Part shown: positions 3,386 through 6,254 of the stretch, piece after piece | How the letters are laid out: each line of letters begins with the position of its first letter | Position numbering within the stretch: position 1 is the stretch's first letter | Source: an uncultured Coriobacteriaceae bacterium | GTDB taxonomy: Bacteria; Actinomycetota; Coriobacteriia; Coriobacteriales; Atopobiaceae | NCBI GenBank assembly: GCA_902766805.1 | Contig: CACXFF010000109.1 | Location: 1-6,254, forward strand | Length of the DNA: 6,254 nucleotides | Direction: 5' to 3' | The notes under the pieces: generated by a model | The model's input: the letters and a program-made list of their open reading frames with translations, nothing else | The model's database searches: none | What the model was told of the DNA's origin: nothing | Position numbers and translations under genes: made by a program

Positions 3386-6254
3386 TTACGAATCTTCTCG
3401 TCTCACGCCGATGACGATGTGATGGCGGTCGGTTTCCCGCGTTCGTATGGTTTGCAGCGAGAAGGAGGCGGCGGTCCCGTTCGCTTCCTTGCTGAACGTC
3501 AGGGCTAGGGGCTCGTCCTGCTCGGCCAGACGAATCAGGTTTGCCTTGCTGGTTGCCTCCCTGACCTTCTGGGCGTCAGCCTCGCCAAGCTCCTCCAGCA
3601 GCCTCGCCCTCGCCTCTGCGAAGAAGTCCGTTCCGGCGGGACGTATCTCCAGGTCGCCGTTCTTGCCCATGTGGAACTCAAGGTAGAAGGCCGTCACGAC
3701 GTCCACATAGAAGATGCTCTCGAAGTCGCCGGTGAGCGCGTTGGAGATGCTCATGTAGGTCCGCTTGGCCTCCGGCGTGACCTCGACCTTCATCGAGGCT
3801 CGCTCGACGATGAAGCGGTCGAACTCCTCGTGGGGCAGCGGCCTAGAGAAGTAGTAGCCTTGGACGTAGTCGCAGCCCATGGCCTTCAGAACCATGTACT
3901 GCTCCTCGGTCTCCACGCCCTCGGCCACGACCGGCACGTGCAGGTAGTCCGCGATGTCTATGATCAGCTCGATCATGCGCACGTCCCTCGTCTCCCCGAA
4001 GGCGTTGCGGATGAAGCTCATGTCGAGCTTGAGCGCGTCGATGGGGAGGCGCGACAGCATGCCCAAAGACGAGTATCCCGTTCCGAAGTCGTCCATCTCG
4101 ATGCGGAAGCCCATGCCCATGCCGCGCAGCTCTTTGGCGGTGCTGATGACCTGGTCCGAGTCGCCGGTGTAGGCGGACTCGGTGATCTCCAGCATCAGGT
4201 CGTCCGCGCTGAGCCCGTAGCTCCTGAGGATGTCCTCGAAGATGTTCTTGAGGTTGGGCGTCAGCATGTCGATGCGGGAGACGTTCACGGACACTGGGAC
4301 GGAGAGCCCGAAGCGGTCCTTCCACTCGCTGATCCTCGCCGCCGACTCGCGCCACACGAACTGGTCGAGGTCCAGTATGAGGCCGTTGTCCTCGAGCAGC
4401 GGGATGAACACGCCGGGACTGATGAGCCCGAGCTCCGGGTGGTCCCAGCGCACCAGGGCCTCCGCGCTGGCCAAGACGGGGCTTTCGGGACGGATGTCGA
4501 ACTTCGGCTGGAAGAACACCGTGAAGCGGCCGCTATCGAGGGAGGGCCTGAAGTCCTCCAGCAGGCGCTCGCGGAACAGCTCGGACTCGTGCATCTTGGT
4601 GTCGTAGATCCCAATCGCCTTGTGGTGGCCGTTCCTCGCGGCGTTCGCGGCGGTCTTCGCGCGGTCGAAGCGGCGGTCGATCTGGAGGGACTTGTCGACC
4701 TCGGAGTACACGCCCATGCGCAGGCGGACGCGCTGCTTGGAAACGTCCTCGTCCACGAGGCCCTCGGACGCCTTCTCAAAGAGGCTCTCGTAGTCTTCGT
4801 TGTGCGGGCAGTAGATGAGGAAGACGTCCGCCTGACGACGGCAGCACACGCCGCCGATCTCGCGGGATATCTGGCGGACGCGCTGTCCGATGCGGGAAAG
4901 CACGCTGTCTCCGTACTGCTTGCCGTAGCGCTCGTTCAGCATGTGGAAGTTGTTGACGTCCAGCACGATGGCGTCCATGGGCGTGTCACCGAAGTGTTGG
5001 TCGTACATCCGCGCGTAGCGCAGGAAGTAGTCGAGGTTAAACAGGCCAGTCAGGCTGTCGCGCTCGGTGGACTGGATGATGTTGCGCTTCTCGCTGAGCT
5101 CGATGCAGCGGTTGACGCGAATCTGCACGATCTCGGCGGAGGGGTACGGCTTGGGGATGAAGTCGATGGCGCCGACCTTGAGGCAGTCCACCTCGGCGCT
5201 CTGGTCGGCCGTCATGACGATGACCGGTATTCCGCTGAGCTCTTCCTCCTCCTTCATCACCTTGAGCACTTCCATGCCGCCCATCTGCGGCATCTGCAGG
5301 TCCAGAAGCACCATGGCCAGCTCGTCCTTGTGGGTCTTCACCTGCTCCAGCGCCTCGATTCCGTCCGAGGCATAGATGACGCTGTAGGTGTCCTCCAGCA
5401 TGCTTCCCAGGATCATCTGGTTCAGCTGCTCGTCCTCGACGATGAGCACGTGGCGCTTGAGGTGCAGGATCTGCGCGTCCTCGTCATCCGGGAACAGGGA
5501 TGCCGCTTCCTCCTCCGCGTCCTCCCGCGTAACGGCGCCCATGCCCTTGAGGAGCCTCTTCTCCTCGTACATCAGGTTGTCCGCGCGCTCGAACACGTCG
5601 TGGAAGCTGCTGTCCTCGCCGGGCCGGTAGTCCGACAGGCCGCCGGAGACGACGACCTCTTTTGTGCGTATGTGCACCACGGAGCGGTCGTGCAGCGCCA
5701 GGACCAGCTCGTTGCGGATGAGGTAGTCGCGGCCGTGGAGGATGACGACGAACTCGTCCCCGCCGGTGCGGTAGACCGGGCTGTGCTGGAAGATGTCGCA
5801 GATCATCTTGCTCGCGCTCTGGATGTATTCGTCACCCGCCTTGTGGCCCAGCGTGTCGTTGATGACCTTCAGGCCGTTCACGTCGCAGACGACGATGGCG
5901 AAGCCCTCGGCCACCCTCTCCCCTATGGACGCGTCGAGCTCCTTCTGCTGCAGGAGGAAGGCATGCTTGCTCTTCACGCCCGTCAGCGGGTCGGTGAGTG
6001 CGATGTTCTTCGCCTCGTCGCGCTCCTCCTGCGCCTTCTTCTCCCACCGCTGCATGTACGTGTAGTTCACGAACATGACGATGAGGGACACGCCGAACAG
6101 GCCAACGATCACGAAGATGCTGGTGTTGTCGGCCTCGTGGAGCTGTGCGAGCTTTGCCGCGAGGAACTCGTCTTGGTCTTGCCGCAGGACCTCGGCGCTC
6201 GCCGTGCCATCCATGTAGCCGTGAATCTCGGAGATGATGGCTTTCTCTCGGCTC
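3386..6254 (-). CDS. GGDEF-REC-GGDEF-EAL-PAS cyclic-di-GMP signalling protein, 5' partial
   Basis: This is a membrane-tethered c-di-GMP turnover protein whose start lies beyond the right edge: the frame is open to base 6254 and the first ATG (6214) has no ribosome binding site. Counting from that Met: membrane segment 31-53; GGDEF domain about 71-220 with intact GGDEF at 151-155 but no RxxD inhibitory site before it; receiver domain about 253-370 with acidic E260/D261, phospho-acceptor D305, T335 and K355; second, degenerate GGDEF 384-540 with QADVF at 461-465; EAL domain about 556-800 with E585, N644, E676, D708/D709, K729, E765 and Q785, the residues expected for phosphodiesterase activity; PAS-like domain about 820-942, a type recurrent in gut Coriobacteria and Clostridia. 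So synthesis, phospho-control and hydrolysis are combined in one chain. The missing N-terminus probably holds a sensory domain and another membrane segment. It ends against the IstB fragment. Confidence 0.92.
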   Translation of the reverse strand, partial: SREKAIISEIHGYMDGTASAEVLRQDQDEFLAAKLAQLHEADNTSIFVIVGLFGVSLIVMFVNYTYMQRWEKKAQEERDEAKNIALTDPLTGVKSKHAFLLQQKELDASIGERVAEGFAIVVCDVNGLKVINDTLGHKAGDEYIQSASKMICDIFQHSPVYRTGGDEFVVILHGRDYLIRNELVLALHDRSVVHIRTKEVVVSGGLSDYRPGEDSSFHDVFERADNLMYEEKRLLKGMGAVTREDAEEEAASLFPDDEDAQILHLKRHVLIVEDEQLNQMILGSMLEDTYSVIYASDGIEALEQVKTHKDELAMVLLDLQMPQMGGMEVLKVMKEEEELSGIPVIVMTADQSAEVDCLKVGAIDFIPKPYPSAEIVQIRVNRCIELSEKRNIIQSTERDSLTGLFNLDYFLRYARMYDQHFGDTPMDAIVLDVNNFHMLNERYGKQYGDSVLSRIGQRVRQISREIGGVCCRRQADVFLIYCPHNEDYESLFEKASEGLVDEDVSKQRVRLRMGVYSEVDKSLQIDRRFDRAKTAANAARNGHHKAIGIYDTKMHESELFRERLLEDFRPSLDSGRFTVFFQPKFDIRPESPVLASAEALVRWDHPELGLISPGVFIPLLEDNGLILDLDQFVWRESAARISEWKDRFGLSVPVSVNVSRIDMLTPNLKNIFEDILRSYGLSADDLMLEITESAYTGDSDQVISTAKELRGMGMGFRIEMDDFGTGYSSLGMLSRLPIDALKLDMSFIRNAFGETRDVRMIELIIDIADYLHVPVVAEGVETEEQYMVLKAMGCDYVQGYYFSRPLPHEEFDRFIVERASMKVEVTPEAKRTYMSISNALTGDFESIFYVDVVTAFYLEFHMGKNGDLEIRPAGTDFFAEARARLLEELGEADAQKVREATSKANLIRLAEQDEPLALTFSKEANGTAASFSLQTIRTRETDRHHIVIGVRREDS

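Noticed and set aside
3843..4779. Other long frames inside the signalling gene
   Set aside because: They are out-of-frame translations of the EAL and GGDEF domains with His/Arg/Ala-biased composition.

Overview
The window is GC-rich DNA that looks like an accessory region of an actinobacterium, most likely a Coriobacteriia member such as an Olsenella/Atopobiaceae-type gut organism. This assignment is inference. It rests on the G/C-ending codons, a GGDEF/REC/EAL protein with the C-terminal PAS-like domain common in gut Coriobacteria, and Nif11-type double-glycine leader peptides. No rRNA, tRNA or CRISPR array was seen.

Layout. Bases 1-466 carry no convincing gene but hold a cluster of degenerate palindromic repeats and a small tandem repeat. 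Bases 467-946 are a scrapyard: a helix-turn-helix fragment and an out-of-frame Nif11-leader fragment on the minus strand, then a frameshifted C-terminal remnant of what may be a surface protein on the plus strand. Three apparently intact small genes follow, each encoding a Nif11-like leader ending in GG at residues 44-45 and then a short Cys-rich tail: 1061-1360 (+), 1590-1838 (+) and 2595-2912 (-). Between the last two lies an intact DUF1801 (YdhG-like) gene at 1992-2324 (+). A truncated IstB-type transposition ATPase fragment (3149-3385, +) abuts the stop codon of a large, 5'-incomplete cyclic-di-GMP signalling gene (3386-6254, -).

Main observation. The three leader-peptide genes, plus the decayed fourth copy, look like a dispersed family of RiPP-precursor-like or small secreted peptides whose tails are not variable but zinc-ribbon-like. 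Two of them share C-x7-H-x(19-24)-C-x2-C-G, and the third has two CxxCG knuckles. The 1061 and 2912 genes, on opposite strands, share a 30-base upstream block (24/30 identical without gaps) containing a TATAA box and lying about 45 bases before the start codon. This suggests shared regulation or recent duplication with the promoter. No modification enzyme, peptidase or exporter is visible in the window, so any maturation machinery must be encoded elsewhere.

The large protein is a membrane-tethered hybrid with one intact GGDEF, a response-regulator receiver, a degenerate GGDEF, a catalytically complete-looking EAL and a PAS-like C-terminus. It has no evident functional link to the peptide genes. 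The density of gene remnants and the transposon fragment indicate repeated insertion and decay between 470 and 3390.
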